Source: Torymus aiolomorphi (Eukaryota > Arthropoda > Insecta > Hymenoptera > Torymidae). Taken from it: a DNA stretch of 64,000 bases. A program made the translations under genes and the position numbers. This document shows positions 30,225-41,927 of this stretch, one piece after another. The stretch lies in the NCBI GenBank assembly GCA_036365515.1, contig CM070874.1:28397862-28461861 (forward strand), given 5' to 3'. How positions within the stretch are numbered: position 1 is the first letter of the stretch; each line of letters starts with the position of its first letter. Under the pieces are notes generated by a model. It searched no databases. It was not told the origin of the DNA and saw nothing but the letters and a program-made list of their open reading frames with translations.

Positions 30225-32126
30225 TACATTAAAATATTAATTGGGGAAAAGTTTTGTTTAGATGTTATCCATAAGTATATCTTTTGCATTCAATATTTTT
30301 GTGTAAAGTCAAATCGTTGAAATAAGCGAAAATCATCCATTTCATGTATGTTTTAGCGTTAAAAATTGTTTGTTTGGATTTAACTCGTCGGGAATTGATT
30401 GTACAAAAAAATGTTTAATAGGAAAAAGATTTGTTTTAATATTATCTATAACTTTTACATTCAACATTTTTGTGTGAAATCAAATCCTGTCAAGTTATAG
30501 CCGAAAATCGTCCATTTTATGTATGTTTAGGCGTTAAAAATCATTTTTATGAGTTCAACTCGTCAGGAATTGATTGTACAAAAAAATGTTTAACAGGAAA
30601 AAGTTTTGTTTTAATATTATATATAACTTTTACATTTAACATTATTGTGTAAAATCAAATCCTGTAAAGAAATAGCAAAAAAAACGACTATTTTTGATGA
30701 TTTTAGCGGTTTTTTCGCTATTACATTGTTAAATATTGTTCATAGAAAACAATTTTCCATCTAAAAAAGTCGTGTTTTAATTAGTTTTAGCAGATGCATT
30801 TGTTGTTTTTTGACGTAAAATTAATTTTGTTCCCATTATATTCAAAAATCGATTTTTTCAAATTTTTATTTGCTCTGCCGTTTTTTTATTTGTTGATCGA
30901 TTCCGCGCGGTATAAGACTAGAGCTTACTTATAGTTAGACGGGTATCTGGGCCAAAATTCGTTAAGATCTATTGGAAATTCGCTGAGATATTCCATAAAC
31001 TTGACTACATACGAACGGACATACACACATACACCATAAAAAACGCCTAAAATGAACTAATTCTGGGTGAAAAATAGTTTTTATGCAACAAATTGTTCGT
31101 TTTTGAAGTGTTACAATTTTCCCTCTCGTGAAAATATAAGGCTCTCCCGAGAAGTTGTCGTGCCTAAAAAATCGTTTTTATAAGTTTAGTTCGTCTGGGT
31201 CTGATTGTACATGAAAATGTTAAATGGGACAAATATTATCTATAACTTTTGTTTGTATAGAATCAAATCCTGCTACGTTATAAACGAAAATCGGCGATTT
31301 TAGGTATATTTAGGCGTTAAAAATCGTTTCTTTGGATTTAACTCGTCAGGAATTGGTCGTAGCAAAAAATGTTCAATATAAAAAAGTTTTGTTTTAATAA
31401 TATCTAGAACTTTTACATATAAAATTTTTGTGTAAAGTCAAATTCTGCTCAGTTATAAACGAAAATCAGCCATTTTATGTACATTTAGGCGTTAAAAACC
31501 GTTTTTTTGGATTTAACTCATCAGGAATTGATCGTACAAAAAATGTCGAATAGAAAAAAGTTTTGTTTCAATATTATCTATAACTTTCGTATTTAACATT
31601 TTTGTGTAAATTCAAATCCTGTAAAGTAATAGCAAAAAAAAACGACTATTTTTGATGATTTTAGCGATTTTTTCGCTATTACATTGTTAAATATTGTCCA
31701 TAGAAAAAAATGTTCAATGTAAAAAAGACGTCTTTTAATTAGTTTTAGCAGATGCATTTGTTGTTTTTGACTTAAATTTAATTTTGTTCACCGTATGCTC
31801 AAAAATCGATTTTTTCAAATTTTTATTTGCTCTGGCGTTTTTTTATTTGTCGATCGATTTGACTCGGTAGAGAACTGTCAGTTACTTATAATTAGACGAG
31901 TATATTCCCCAAAGCACATTTGGATCCGTCGAAATGTCGCTCAGATAATCGGGTTACTTGATCACATACATACGTACAGACGTACATACATCTCTGAAAA
32001 CGCTTAAAATGTACTTCTTTTGGGTGGAAAATAGTTTTTATGTTGTAAATTTCAGAATTTGAAGTGTTACAATTTTCGCCCTGACGAAAATATAAGGCTC
32101 TCCCGAGAAGCGGTTGTGCCTAAAAA
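30225..32126. repeat. Tandem duplication, unit about 957 bp, with 177-bp subrepeats
   Basis: GGCTCTCCCGAGAAG at 31140 recurs at 32096 and GGCGTTAAAAA at 30530 recurs at 31488, an offset of 956-958 bp. Within each unit a 177-bp subunit repeats (30353/30530 and 31312/31488), containing AACTCGTCAGGAATTGAT and AATGTT-AAAAAGTTTTGTTTTAATA. No frame is conserved. The second copy is cut off by the Penelope-like insertion at 32127. Confidence 0.8.
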
Positions 32127-33137
32127 ACGTGCGACGTTTCGGTAGCTGGTTTGCTACCCTTCTCAAGCACTGAAAGTTTATTTATGAAGTTAACCACAAG
32201 TCAAATTAAACTATACATAAACATCACAATATTGCTCGTCATTCTTACCTAAATTTCAGTTACAACTTATTAACATCGTCGATTTTTATTACAAAATAAG
32301 TACTTGTACTCTGTCTAAAAACGAGAAACAATAATGAAAATTTAATATGAATCTTTGTAAAGAGATTAGTTTTCAAGTGAAATTAATCGTTACCTTCTTC
32401 TTTGGTATAAATATTCTGAATTCGAATAAATCCATTTTTACACGGAAAAAATTTTTGTTGAACCGCTCGCCCAAACGCTATATGCGCAGCTACACAACGA
32501 TGTGAGTGAGCCGCTCTCCCAGTTTTGGCGGCCGGGGCGACAATTTTCGCTCTCTGGCTTACTAATAGTTTTGGAAAGCGGCGCCTGGCGAGCCAGAGCG
32601 CGAAAATTGTCGCCCCGGCCGCCAAAACTGAGAGAGGGGCTCGCTCACATCGTTGTGTAGCTGCGCATGAGCGTTGGGCAAGCGGTTCAACAAAACTTTT
32701 TTCCGTGTACTGTTAAATAAAAAATGGGACAATACTAAATAAATTAACACCAAAGATGAAACAGTTTAATAAATTAACATAGAAGAAAGCAAAAGCAGTC
32801 AGAATTTTAAAGAAACGTAAACAGGTAACTGTCAACATGACTTGTCTTAATCAAAACAATTACACTGAGTATAATTAGCATATGTAGATAAGTAATCAAC
32901 CCAGTATAATGCTGTCAAAATTAAAAGTCAACTGATAAGATAAAATACCTTTTAATTAGTCAAATTGATAAAGACACGTCCCAATTATTAATTTAATATA
33001 CAATGTCATTAATTTAAAACTCTACAATTATTTAAAAATTAATAATAATAATTAAAATTCCACATTTAAACCTCTGTTTTGATGCGCGCCCGGCGATCTG
33101 TAGCGCCCGTGTGGCAGTACTATACCAACGAAGAACG
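32127..33137 (-). mobile_element. Penelope-like family 2: inverted left pLTR
   Basis: Reverse complement of the pLTRs at 34054-34856 and 51779-52580, about 95% alike, starting at the GCGACGTTTCGG hammerhead-like end. It is interrupted by a nested MITE (32441-32707). At its inner end a TGTGGCAGTACTATACCAACGAA block is duplicated (33109-33131 and 33147-33169). Confidence 0.82.
32441..32707. mobile_element. Palindromic MITE nested in the pLTR, TA target site
   Basis: The 267-bp element begins CACGGAAAAA and ends TTTTTTCCGTG. Its halves are inverted over about 125 bp each (CAGTTTTGGCGGCCGGGGCG and its inverse). TA flanks both ends (32439-32440, 32708-32709), and the uninterrupted pLTRs at 34.5 and 52.2 kb show the empty site. 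TA duplication suggests Tc1/mariner-type mobilisation. Confidence 0.85.
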
Positions 33138-33172
33138 TTGTGCCCGTGTGGCAGTACTATACCAACGAAAAA

Positions 33173-33968
33173 TCAAAGAAAATAACAGAATTATTACCGT
33201 TTGGTACCACAAACCTACTTTTTCAGGTAGATTCTTGAATTTTAAATCACATCACCCTACAACGCAAAAAAGAGCAATGGTATTTAATCTAGTTGACAGG
33301 GCAATATTAGTCTCACATAGAAAGTTTTGGGGAAAAAACATTAGTCTGGTCAAGAAATTTTTAATTAATAATAACTATCCTGAAAAATTCATTGATCATC
33401 ACGTTAAAAATAGATTAAATAAGATCAATAATAATAATAATAATAATAATACAAACGTAAATAATAATAACATGAATAAAGAATACACGAAAGTAACATT
33501 AAGTTTACCATACATACCAAACAACTTTGAAAAAGTCTCAGTTAGTTTGAAAAAATTGGTATAAAAACTGTACCACAAATTAATAACAATCTCAGTAAGA
33601 TAATAATAAGAGGTAAAGATAGGATGGAAAAATACATAAAATACCAATATTGTATACAGGATTGATTGTAATAATTGCAGTGCTAGCTATGTTGGTGAGA
33701 GTAAACGTACTCTCGGCACAAGAATAAAAGAACATTGTGCAAATCCGAAAAAAGTGATAAAAAATTCGTCATCAACAATCACATCAAAGAACATAAACAT
33801 AGCTTTAATTTTGACAACGCGAAAATATTAGATCACGAAAGTTGTTGGAAAAGAAGGTTAATTTCTGAAATGGTGAATATAAAATTACAAGAAAATCCAA
33901 TCCATATAAAAGGAGACACAAAAAATTTAAGCAATTATTATTCACAACTATTTGAAAAACTGAGCTAA
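33173..33968 (+). pseudogene. Penelope-like family 2: RT end and GIY-YIG endonuclease fragment
   Basis: The frame reads ENNRIIT...HKPTFSGRFLNFKSHHP, KRAMVFNLVDRAILVSHRKFWGKN, an Asn-run linker and LSLPYIPNNFEKVSVSLKK. It is broken by a small deletion at about 33560 and further changes near 33637-33665, then continues NCSASYVGESKRTLGTRIKEH, NHIKEHKHSFNFDNAKILDHE and ends at 33966-33968. It is nearly identical to 50890-51694. The reverse transcriptase core is absent from this copy. Confidence 0.85.
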
Positions 33969-33969
33969 A

Positions 33970-34921
33970 ATGTTCAAGTTTGTAAAGTGAAATTTAACCG
34001 TTCATAATTTTAAAGTAACATAACCTCAAAAATTTTCGAATTAACCGCGGGGCCGTTCTTCGTTGGTATAGTACAGCCACACGGGCGCTACAGGTCGGCG
34101 GGCGCGCATCAAAACTTTGGTGCGCCCATGCAGAGGTGTAGTGCCCGAAAATTTGCGGGAAGATTTGAAAAGGCAGAGCTTTAAAGGTGGAATTTTGATT
34201 ATGATTATTAATTTTTAAATAATTGTAGAGTTTTAAATTAATGACATTGTATATTAAATTCATAATTGGGACGTTTCTTTATCAATTTGACTAATTAAAA
34301 GGTATTTTATCTTATCAGTTGACTTTTAATTTTGACAGTATTATACTGGGTTGATTACTTATCTAAATATGCTAATTATGCTGAGTGTAATTGTTTTGAT
34401 TAAGACAAATCATGTTGACAGTTACCTGTTTACGTTTCTTTAAAATTCTGACTGCTTTTGCTTTCTTCTGTGTTAATTTATTAAACTGTTTCGTCCTCGG
34501 TGTTAATTTATTTAGTATTGTCCCATTTTTGAGTTAACAGTAAGAATGGACTTATTCAAATTCAGAATATTTATACCAAAGAAGAAGGTAATGATTAATT
34601 TCTCTTGAAAACTAACCTCTTTGCAAAGATTCATATTAAATTCTCATTATTGTTTCTCGTTTTTAGACAAAGTACAAGTACTTATTTTGTAATAAAAGTC
34701 GACGATGTTAATAAGTTGTAACTGAAATTTAGGTAACAATGACGAGCAATATTGTGATGTTTATGTATAGTTTAATTTGACTTGTGGTTAACTTCATAAA
34801 TAAACTTTCAGTGCTTGAGAAGGGTAGCAAACCAGCTACCGAAACGTCGCACGTTTTTTAATAATAATACTATTGTACTCATCAACATCAATTATTTACC
34901 TACCTAAAAAAAATCAACAAA
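33970..34921 (+). mobile_element. Penelope-like family 2: direct pLTR
   Basis: About 890 bp almost identical to 51695-52646, ending with the hammerhead-like motif (34813-34852), then TAATAATACTATTG and the leader of the next ORF start. Contains a GC-rich palindromic patch (34050-34130) with GGTATAGTACAGCCACACGGG. Confidence 0.8.
34813..34852 (+). ncRNA. Hammerhead-like motif, family 2
   Basis: CTTGAGAAGG, stem GGTAGC/GCTACC with a short loop, then GAAACGTCGC. The 3' half matches a minimal hammerhead; the 5' core strand deviates from CUGANGA. Equivalent copies lie at 32130-32170 (inverted) and 52539-52576. Confidence 0.4.
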
Positions 34922-35689
34922 ATGAGTGAATACAGAAGAAATTATGAAAATTTGAGGTCTAGATGGGACAGTACCTCCACAACATCAAGAAAATCCATCA
35001 ACTTTTTGGAAAGTATCACAGAAGAGTATGGAGATGAGACTACAAGCCTTCTTAAAAAGTACATAAATACTAACAAAAAGCTCACAGAAGCAAAATGAAA
35101 ACGACGGTTTTTACTACTTTGTCGAACACGTGATGTTAAACCTAAACATGTAAACGGTCTATCTGATAATTTGAAACATTTACAATTTTATAGCAAGTCA
35201 GCTAACAATAAATTTCATAAGAATTTAGAAGTATTTAAAACAAAATTACTTAATGTCGAAATAGAAGATATAAATATACATGTAAAATATTTAGAAAAAG
35301 AAATAATTAAAATCGAATACGAAATTGAATTGTTGTTACCACAGAATATAGTTAATAAGTTTGTAGATACACAGCTTAACAAATCAAAAATCGAATACAA
35401 TAAATTAAAAGAAAAATATGTTAAAAAGTTAAAAATTATAACTGACAACACTGATTGTGAGAGAAGCAATAATGAGGATTTTAACAATAACAATGTAATT
35501 ACAGATTCTTCAGAAATTAGTTTAGATAATAACAAATGGTTTTACAATTTAACTGATATTAACATTCTTAAAGAGATTACAGATGTAGTTTTTCTAGGTC
35601 AGAAATTTAATGATGTGTTTAACATTAACAATAATAAAGTAATCAAGGAGCGCGGGAGCGCTCCGAAGGCAAGTATAGAAGAAGCCTAA
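34922..35689 (+). pseudogene. Penelope-like family 2: N-terminal part of the ORF
   Basis: The ATG at 34922 opens MSEYRRNYENLRSRWD, with a TGA near 35095. The reading continues in the ORF at 35171 (LKHLQFYSKSANNKFHKNLE, coiled-coil Lys/Glu/Ile-rich region, WFYNLTDINILKEITDVVFLGQKFN). The last block is the conserved N-terminal signature ahead of the Penelope-like reverse transcriptase. Similarity ends near 35645, where a GGAGCGCGGGAGCGCTCC palindrome begins. It follows its pLTR directly, so this is the 5' part of a second, truncated copy in tandem. Confidence 0.72.
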
Positions 35690-36310
35690 AAGGAGCGACC
35701 CGTGCTACATATACATTGAAATGGATGTACGAGAAATTCAATCTGCTTATACCTATGCGTTAGTTTTAACTATATAACGTATCCCTCTTAATCGAAAGCT
35801 ATTTCATTGCTCTACTCAAATCAAAAGATTTTATTTAAAAAGATTATCTCGTTCAAAAGATATAGACAACTGAATATTTTTATGTTCGTTTTCCTTTCCG
35901 AACTTTTCTTCTTGTTATTCCGATATCCGGTTTGCAGCTCTTACGACACTTCCGCTTGTTGTCTATCTTACGCTTGTATATCTATATATATCTGGTCGAC
36001 CTAACCTTACGCATAACATATTAGTTGTTGATAATAATATTTCAAAAAGTATATTTCGAAAAGATCTGAAAAAGTCAACTAATGGTGAGAAGAATTTATC
36101 TATCTACACGTGTGTATCAATCAAAATGGGAAAAATAACTTGTATTTATTAGATAAGTATACTTATAATTCAATGGCTAAATGTTAAATTGCTAAACTCA
36201 TTTTCAAAGAATTGATACTTTGTTTGATTTTTTATTTTTATACAGAAGGCTAGAGGTAAATTTTAACACAAATTTAATAATGTAATAATAATTTGTCAAA
36301 AAAACAAGAG
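35690..36310. other. Noncoding stretch
   Basis: No domain in the 65-codon frame at 35807-36004. Nothing else recognised. Confidence 0.4.
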
Positions 36311-36313
36311 CAA

Positions 36314-36580
36314 ATGGATGCATAAGAGTGTTTTGTGAAAAAACTAAGTATCAGGTGCTGTTACATAATGGTAGTTAACTTGGCAAACTTTCAGCTTCGC
36401 ATTTTTAGGCTAGAGAATTAGGTGACTTCAGAGAAATAGATGCGAAAGAGTAGTTTTTAAAAAACTTTGTACCGCCTGCTGCTATGGAAATGGCAGTTGA
36501 CATGCGAACTCAACTTTTCAGCCAAGTTTCAGCTTCGAGTTTTATAAAAGCAAGAGAATCAGGTGGTGATACAGAGATTT
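36314..36580. repeat. Degenerate two-copy direct repeat, about 125 bp
   Basis: Both units contain GATGCnnAAGAGT, a GCTG(T/C)TA...ATGGnAGTTnAC block, TTTCAGCTTCG and GAGAAT(T/C)AGGTG. About 70% alike. Confidence 0.55.
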
Positions 36581-38399
36581 GAATTGTAATCCTGATAACT
36601 TGTACTTTTGTTTTTTATTCCTTGCAATAGCTACAAAGAAAAAATATATTATTGTTATCTTTTTTAACAACTTTAAATTCTCTGTTGAAATACTAATATA
36701 AGTTTAATGTTTTTATCCAAACAATCTTGCTCTCAATAACTCCCTGATTAAAAAAAAATATTAAATCCTATTGGATCCTATTAAATTCCCTATATAGTCC
36801 ATGTATTAAGTCAGTAAAAAATCCTCATTAAAGTCGATTCAACTAACAGCTTTTTAAAGGAATGAATGGGTTTTTTTAATCAGGGCTGTCCAACTCTCTA
36901 CAAAGAACTTGACGGAAGCTTAAATGCTTTTTGAAACAATTATATAATAAACACTTTTAAAAAATATTTTTTAAACTATTTTCTATAATTCCTAAAAAAC
37001 ATTTTCTATTCCTCAGAAAACTGATTTTTGCTATTTAAATTATCTCTTTACAATATTTGTTTGTATGTATTTGCTATGAAAATGTTTTCTTTTTCTTACA
37101 AAAATCATTTTTCTTATCTGTAGTATTACTCATTAAATTAAAGTCGTACTTCCAATAACAGAATCATTTCTGTAAATTATTCATTATTATATTTTCTCTA
37201 CAAAATATCTCCAAAAATGGTCCATCACCACATCTTTTAAAAAATCCTTTAATAAATTATTTTACAAAACTTCTACAATCCTTTAATAGTATATTACGCA
37301 CCAAGGGAGGAAAAAACTTGGACAGTCCACAGCTCGTGTAAATTGCCGAAGGCAAACACGAGCTCTGGGCTGGCCAATTTTACTCCCGTGAGCGTATACT
37401 ATATTTTGCCTAGCGAGGTCGAAAATACAACCTTCGCGATCGGGAGCCGGGAGCCAAAGTGGTACCTTCGGCCCGCTAGGCAAAAAAAAAATTTGCAAGC
37501 AACGAGAAATTCTTTTCCAAAACCTTTACAATCACTTTACAAAAACTTTTACAAATGATAAGAATTTTTTCGGAAACCATAGGAATTATTTTCCGAAACC
37601 TATACAATATCCTAAAAAATTATTTACGTTTTATTTTATGAAAAGGAATTCTACAAATCAATAATAAATTTTTGCGTTCTAAAGTCGAACTAAATTTCTT
37701 TCACGCGGATACTGAAAGTCAAACTCAAAAAAGTTGTGAAATCAATTAAAGTGTAGTTCTATACTTAACAAACATTATTTATAATGTACTTTTACTCTTA
37801 AAAAGTTGTAAAATCTCTCTAAAAAATTTGTTTACAAAAGTAAAAACTTATAGGCAAGAATAAGTTTGGTTACTATCCATGTAGTTTTATACTTAACAAA
37901 CATTATTTATAATGTACTTTTACTCTTAATTAAAAAGTTGTGAAATCTCGATCTCTAAAAATTTTTTTTACAAAAGTAAAAACTAATTTAAAACTTTTGT
38001 GAATAACAATATTACCATTTAATAATGGGTCTGAAGTTGGCAACGTTGAAGTCCAACGAAATAAAAAAAGTAATTCATTTTGCTTCACGTTTATATTAAA
38101 TAATATTAATTATGCGTGTAGATTTAGTGTTTCATAGTATAAATTAACTTTAAAACAAAGGTTTAGATAAAATTTCCATTGTTTAATAAAACAATTTGTT
38201 TTAAAGTTAATTAATTAACTTTAATTAATCGTAAAAAATTATTTCCTTGCATTCCACCGATGCAAACTTTAGACCCATATTTAATAATGATATTAAAAAT
38301 ATACCTTAATGAACTCTCATAACGTTATCACACAATCTAATTATTATTTTCTCTTAAAAAGTTGTGAAATCAATCTCAAAAAACATTTTACAAAAGTTT
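36581..38399. other. AT-rich region with two GC hairpins and a short direct repeat
   Basis: Hairpin AGCTCGTGT...ACACGAGCT (37331-37364) and inverted pair TTTTGCCTAGCG / CGCTAGGCAAAA (37404-37415, 37474-37485) form a GC-richer module next to a TATTACGCACCAAGGGAGGA motif, which resembles the module at 40147. A direct repeat (TACTTAACAAACATTATTTATAATG) occurs at about 37753 and 37891. No gene. Confidence 0.5.
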
Positions 38400-41300
38400 A
38401 TACTAAGCAAGTATTAGTCTCTCACTCATCCTCCCTCTCCCTCCCTTTCTCCACCTGTCGCTCTCTCGCCCTTTCCCTCTCTTCCTCTATTTCCCTCCCC
38501 TCTCTATCACCCTCTCTCCCTCTCTCTCTCAACATCCGTCAAACTGAGTACCAAAAACATTAATGAGGGCTTCAATATTTTTTTAAAACAATCAACACGT
38601 TTTTTAAAAGCTAATTTTTTAAGTACGTTCTCTAACAACACAATTTCTCTAGTCCTTTTAATTCTTCTAGTCTCGTCTATTCAATAAGCACTTTTTACAA
38701 ATGGGAATAATTTTTTTCATGACTGTACAAATAATAAAATTGTTAATATAAAACTTTCTACGAAAGTATAAAATGAGGCAAGTATAGACGTTTTTTCTAC
38801 ATAATCTATAAAAAAAACAACCCAATTTGTGTAGACCTTTTATTTATTCGAATTTCATCTATTCAATAAGCACTCTCTACAAATGGTAATCATTTTTTTC
38901 ATGATTGTACAAATAATAATAATATTGTTAATATAAAACTTTCTGCGAAAGTATAAAATAAGGCAAGTATAGACGTTTTTTCTGTATAATATCTATAAAA
39001 TAATAATATTTATGATTTTGTAAAAGAAATCAAATAAATACCAGTAAAAAAGTCTTTTACTTCTTTGACTCATTGTATGCTGAACAAATTATATGTAAGT
39101 AAGTACATTCAAATTGTTCACTACAATTCAAAAAAACGAAAGTTGTGAAATCAATTATCAATAGTCAAGTAATGCAAATAACTCTCGGAAACTACTGTAT
39201 GACTGTTCTCAGAAATGTATTCAAATTTGTTCATCTTTCTATACAACGTAAACACAAGAAAGTACTGAAATAATATAAAACTTTCTACGAAAGTATAAAA
39301 TAAGGCAAGTATAGACGTTTTTTCTGTATAAATCTATAAAATAATAATATTTTTGAAACTCCGTGCGAGAAGTTCGATTTCTCGCACGCTGCGTTAAACG
39401 ATGCGTGCAAAAATCTCACTTCTCGCACGTCGTGTCAAAAAATACGGTTCGACACTTGTGTGAGAAGTTGATTTTCTCCTCGTGTGACCTTTTCACCCTC
39501 GCTTCGCTCGGGTGCAGACAGTCACACGAGGGGAAAATCAAATCCTCGCACTAGTATCGAAATGTACTATTATGATTTTTTAAAAGAAATTAAATAAATA
39601 CCAGTCAAAAAGTCTTTCACTTCGTTGAGTCATTGTATGCTGAACAAATTATATGTAAGCATTCAAATTGTTTACTGCAAATCAAACAAACGAAAGTTGT
39701 GAAATCAATTATCGATAGTTATGTAATGCAAAAATCTCTCGGAAACAACTGTATGACTGTTTTGAGAAATGTATTCAAATTTGTTCATCCTTCTATACAA
39801 ATTAAACACAAGAAAGTACTGAAATCAATTTATTGTAGTCAAGTACCCACAAGATAACGTGACTTACATAATAGAACTTTTCGTACCTTGCGTGTAAAAT
39901 TACATTTTATGCCCACGTTGTAACTTCAAAAATATTCAGCCAGTGGGCATAAAGTATTACTTAACGCCTAAGAGGTGCAATAGCTCACATACTCCTATAC
40001 AAAACCTTATAGAAGCTACGCACTTTACGCCCGTGTAGGTGAAAATTATTTTATGACTATTATGCTTTCTTTTCATTTCTAAAATTCATAAGAATTTTTT
40101 CAGATATTTACGAAAAGTCAAAATGTTGAACTTTCTGTAGTTCTATAATATTACGCATCTTGGGAGGACAAGAGAAGTCTAGAGCTGCTCTAGCAGGGGT
40201 GCTTCTCCAATCTCCCACACATACTTGGCGGGCCCGACGGTTTGCAGTTTACCGGTGGGCTTTGTAAATGTAGAAATCTAAATTTTTGCATAAATTCATT
40301 AAAAATGTTTATACGTATAAGTCCACTATATTTAATAAATAATTACAATGACTCTAATTTTTAATTGATATAATTTTCAAATATATCATCCCTACATATG
40401 TGCAGAATCTCATGATTTACTTATATTATCCAAAACATTTTTCCTTGTGTCCGTCGTTTTTAAACAGGAATGAAATAAAAATGCATATAAATTGTACTAA
40501 CAAATCTACTCAAAAGTGCTTTAGATTTTACTAACCATTTTATAAGCCACCTATTTTTTATCCTTTTCCGGCGTGTAAATATCATGTAAGATCTCATGTG
40601 AGTATTTCAGCCATCAGATCTCAAATGAGATCATATAATATATAATGTTATCTGCAATTTTATATATTATGGGATGATCTCATGAAATCTCATATGAGAT
40701 CTGATGTCCGAAATTAACATATATGAGATCTCATATGATATTATCACGCGGGTTTGCAATTTCTATTTAAAAACAAAATGATACATTCATGGATCAGTAT
40801 TTAATATGTAAATGTATACATTTTATCTGATCTTTATATATGAAAATGACCATATGTCTACACCTTGAACTGCAAACCGTCGGGCCCGCCAAGTATGTGT
40901 GGGAGATTGGAGAACCACCCCTGCTAGAGCAGCTCTAGACTTCTCTTGTCCTCCCAAGATGCGTAATATTATAGAACTATAGAAAGTTCAAAATTTTGAC
41001 TTTTCGTAAATATCTGAAAAAATTCTTATTGATTTTAGAAATGAAAAGAAAGCATAATAGTCATAAAATAATTTTCACCTACACGGGCGTAAAGTGCGTA
41101 GCTGCTATAAGGTTTTGTATAGGAGTATGTGAGCTATTGCACCTCTTAGACGTTAAGTAATACTTTATGCCGACTGGCTGAATATTTTTGAAGTTAAAAC
41201 GTGGGCATAAAATGTAATTTTACACGCAAGGTACGAAAAGTTCTATTATGTCAGTCAAGTTATCTTATGGGTACTTGACTACAATAAATTGATTTCAGTA

Positions 41301-41588
41301 CTTTTTTGTGTTTAATTTGTATAGAAGGATGAACAAATTTGAATACATTTCTCAAAACAGTCATACAGTTGTTTCCGAGAGATGTTTGCATTACATAACT
41401 ATCGATAATTGATTTCACAACTTTCGTTTGTTTGATTTGCAGTAAACAATTTGAATGCTTACATATAATTTGTTCAGCATACAATGACTCAAAGAAGTGA
41501 AAGACTTTTTGACTGGTATTTATTTGATTTCTTTTACAAAATCATAAATATTATTATTTTATAGATATTATACAGAAAAAACGTCTAT
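38400..41588. repeat. Large palindromic repeat, arms of about 700 bp or more
   Basis: 39568-40255 pairs with 40865-41555 at roughly 95% identity around a 610-bp spacer. The outer left part (38420-39060) pairs with 49256-49810, now displaced by the BEL/Pao insertion. The left arm has an extra tandem unit (38925-39270, then 39270-39810). Near-identical 74-codon frames occur in both arms (39633-39857 + and 41260-41484 -). This is compatible with a long foldback element; the family is unknown. Confidence 0.8.
39352..39567. mobile_element. Small inverted-repeat-rich insertion in the left arm
   Basis: About 210 bp absent from the equivalent place of the right arm (41525-41545), so it inserted after the arms formed. 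Contains GCGAGAAGTTCGATTTCTCGC and CACACGAGG pairs and a TCGCTTCGCTCGGG core, like the repeats at 56.1 and 63.2 kb. Confidence 0.6.
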
Positions 41589-41907
41589 TGTTCACGATCC
41601 ACCGCCTCGAACGCTCGAGACGCTGACGTCATCGAGCCTTATAAGGCCATATTCGGCCTGCGCAAGTGCGCAGCCAGTTAGCGCTCGCCACGCGGCCCTC
41701 TCTGCGCCCCTCCAACTCCCAAGACGCCGGCCGACGGCGCCTGGCCGCGCACCCAGTTCAGCACGCGACGGCCAAGAGAGACAGCAGCAGCTCACGACTG
41801 CACAACGGACACCAACAATAAACCACTTTATTCTCCACACAAAACGCCTTCAATTATTGAACCGTTAGTCCACGATCCCACCCTTCATTCATTCACTCTT
41901 AAAAACA
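41589..41907 (+). repeat. BEL/Pao 5' LTR
   Basis: 319 bp, starts TGTTCACGATCC and ends AAAAACA. Contains a TGACGTCA (CRE-like) site at 41624-41631, changed in the 3' LTR, a TATAAG box near 41640 and an AATAAA signal near 41816. Confidence 0.95.
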
Positions 41908-41909
41908 TT

Positions 41910-41927
41910 TGGTCCTTCGAGCCGGAT
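41910..41927 (+). promoter_or_regulatory. BEL/Pao primer-binding site
   Basis: TGGTCCTTCGAGCCGGAT follows the 5' LTR after two nucleotides. It is the primer-binding sequence commonly seen in insect BEL/Pao elements. Confidence 0.75.

Noticed and set aside
39633..41484. Two near-identical 74-codon ORFs in the opposed arms of the large palindrome
   Set aside because: The arms are about 95% identical throughout, so the shared frame is expected without selection; a further direct copy at 39065-39250 does not keep it, and no domain is visible.
41592..41840. ORFs inside the BEL/Pao LTRs (minus strand, repeated at 48988-49188)
   Set aside because: They duplicate because the LTR duplicates; they overlap promoter and poly(A) signals.
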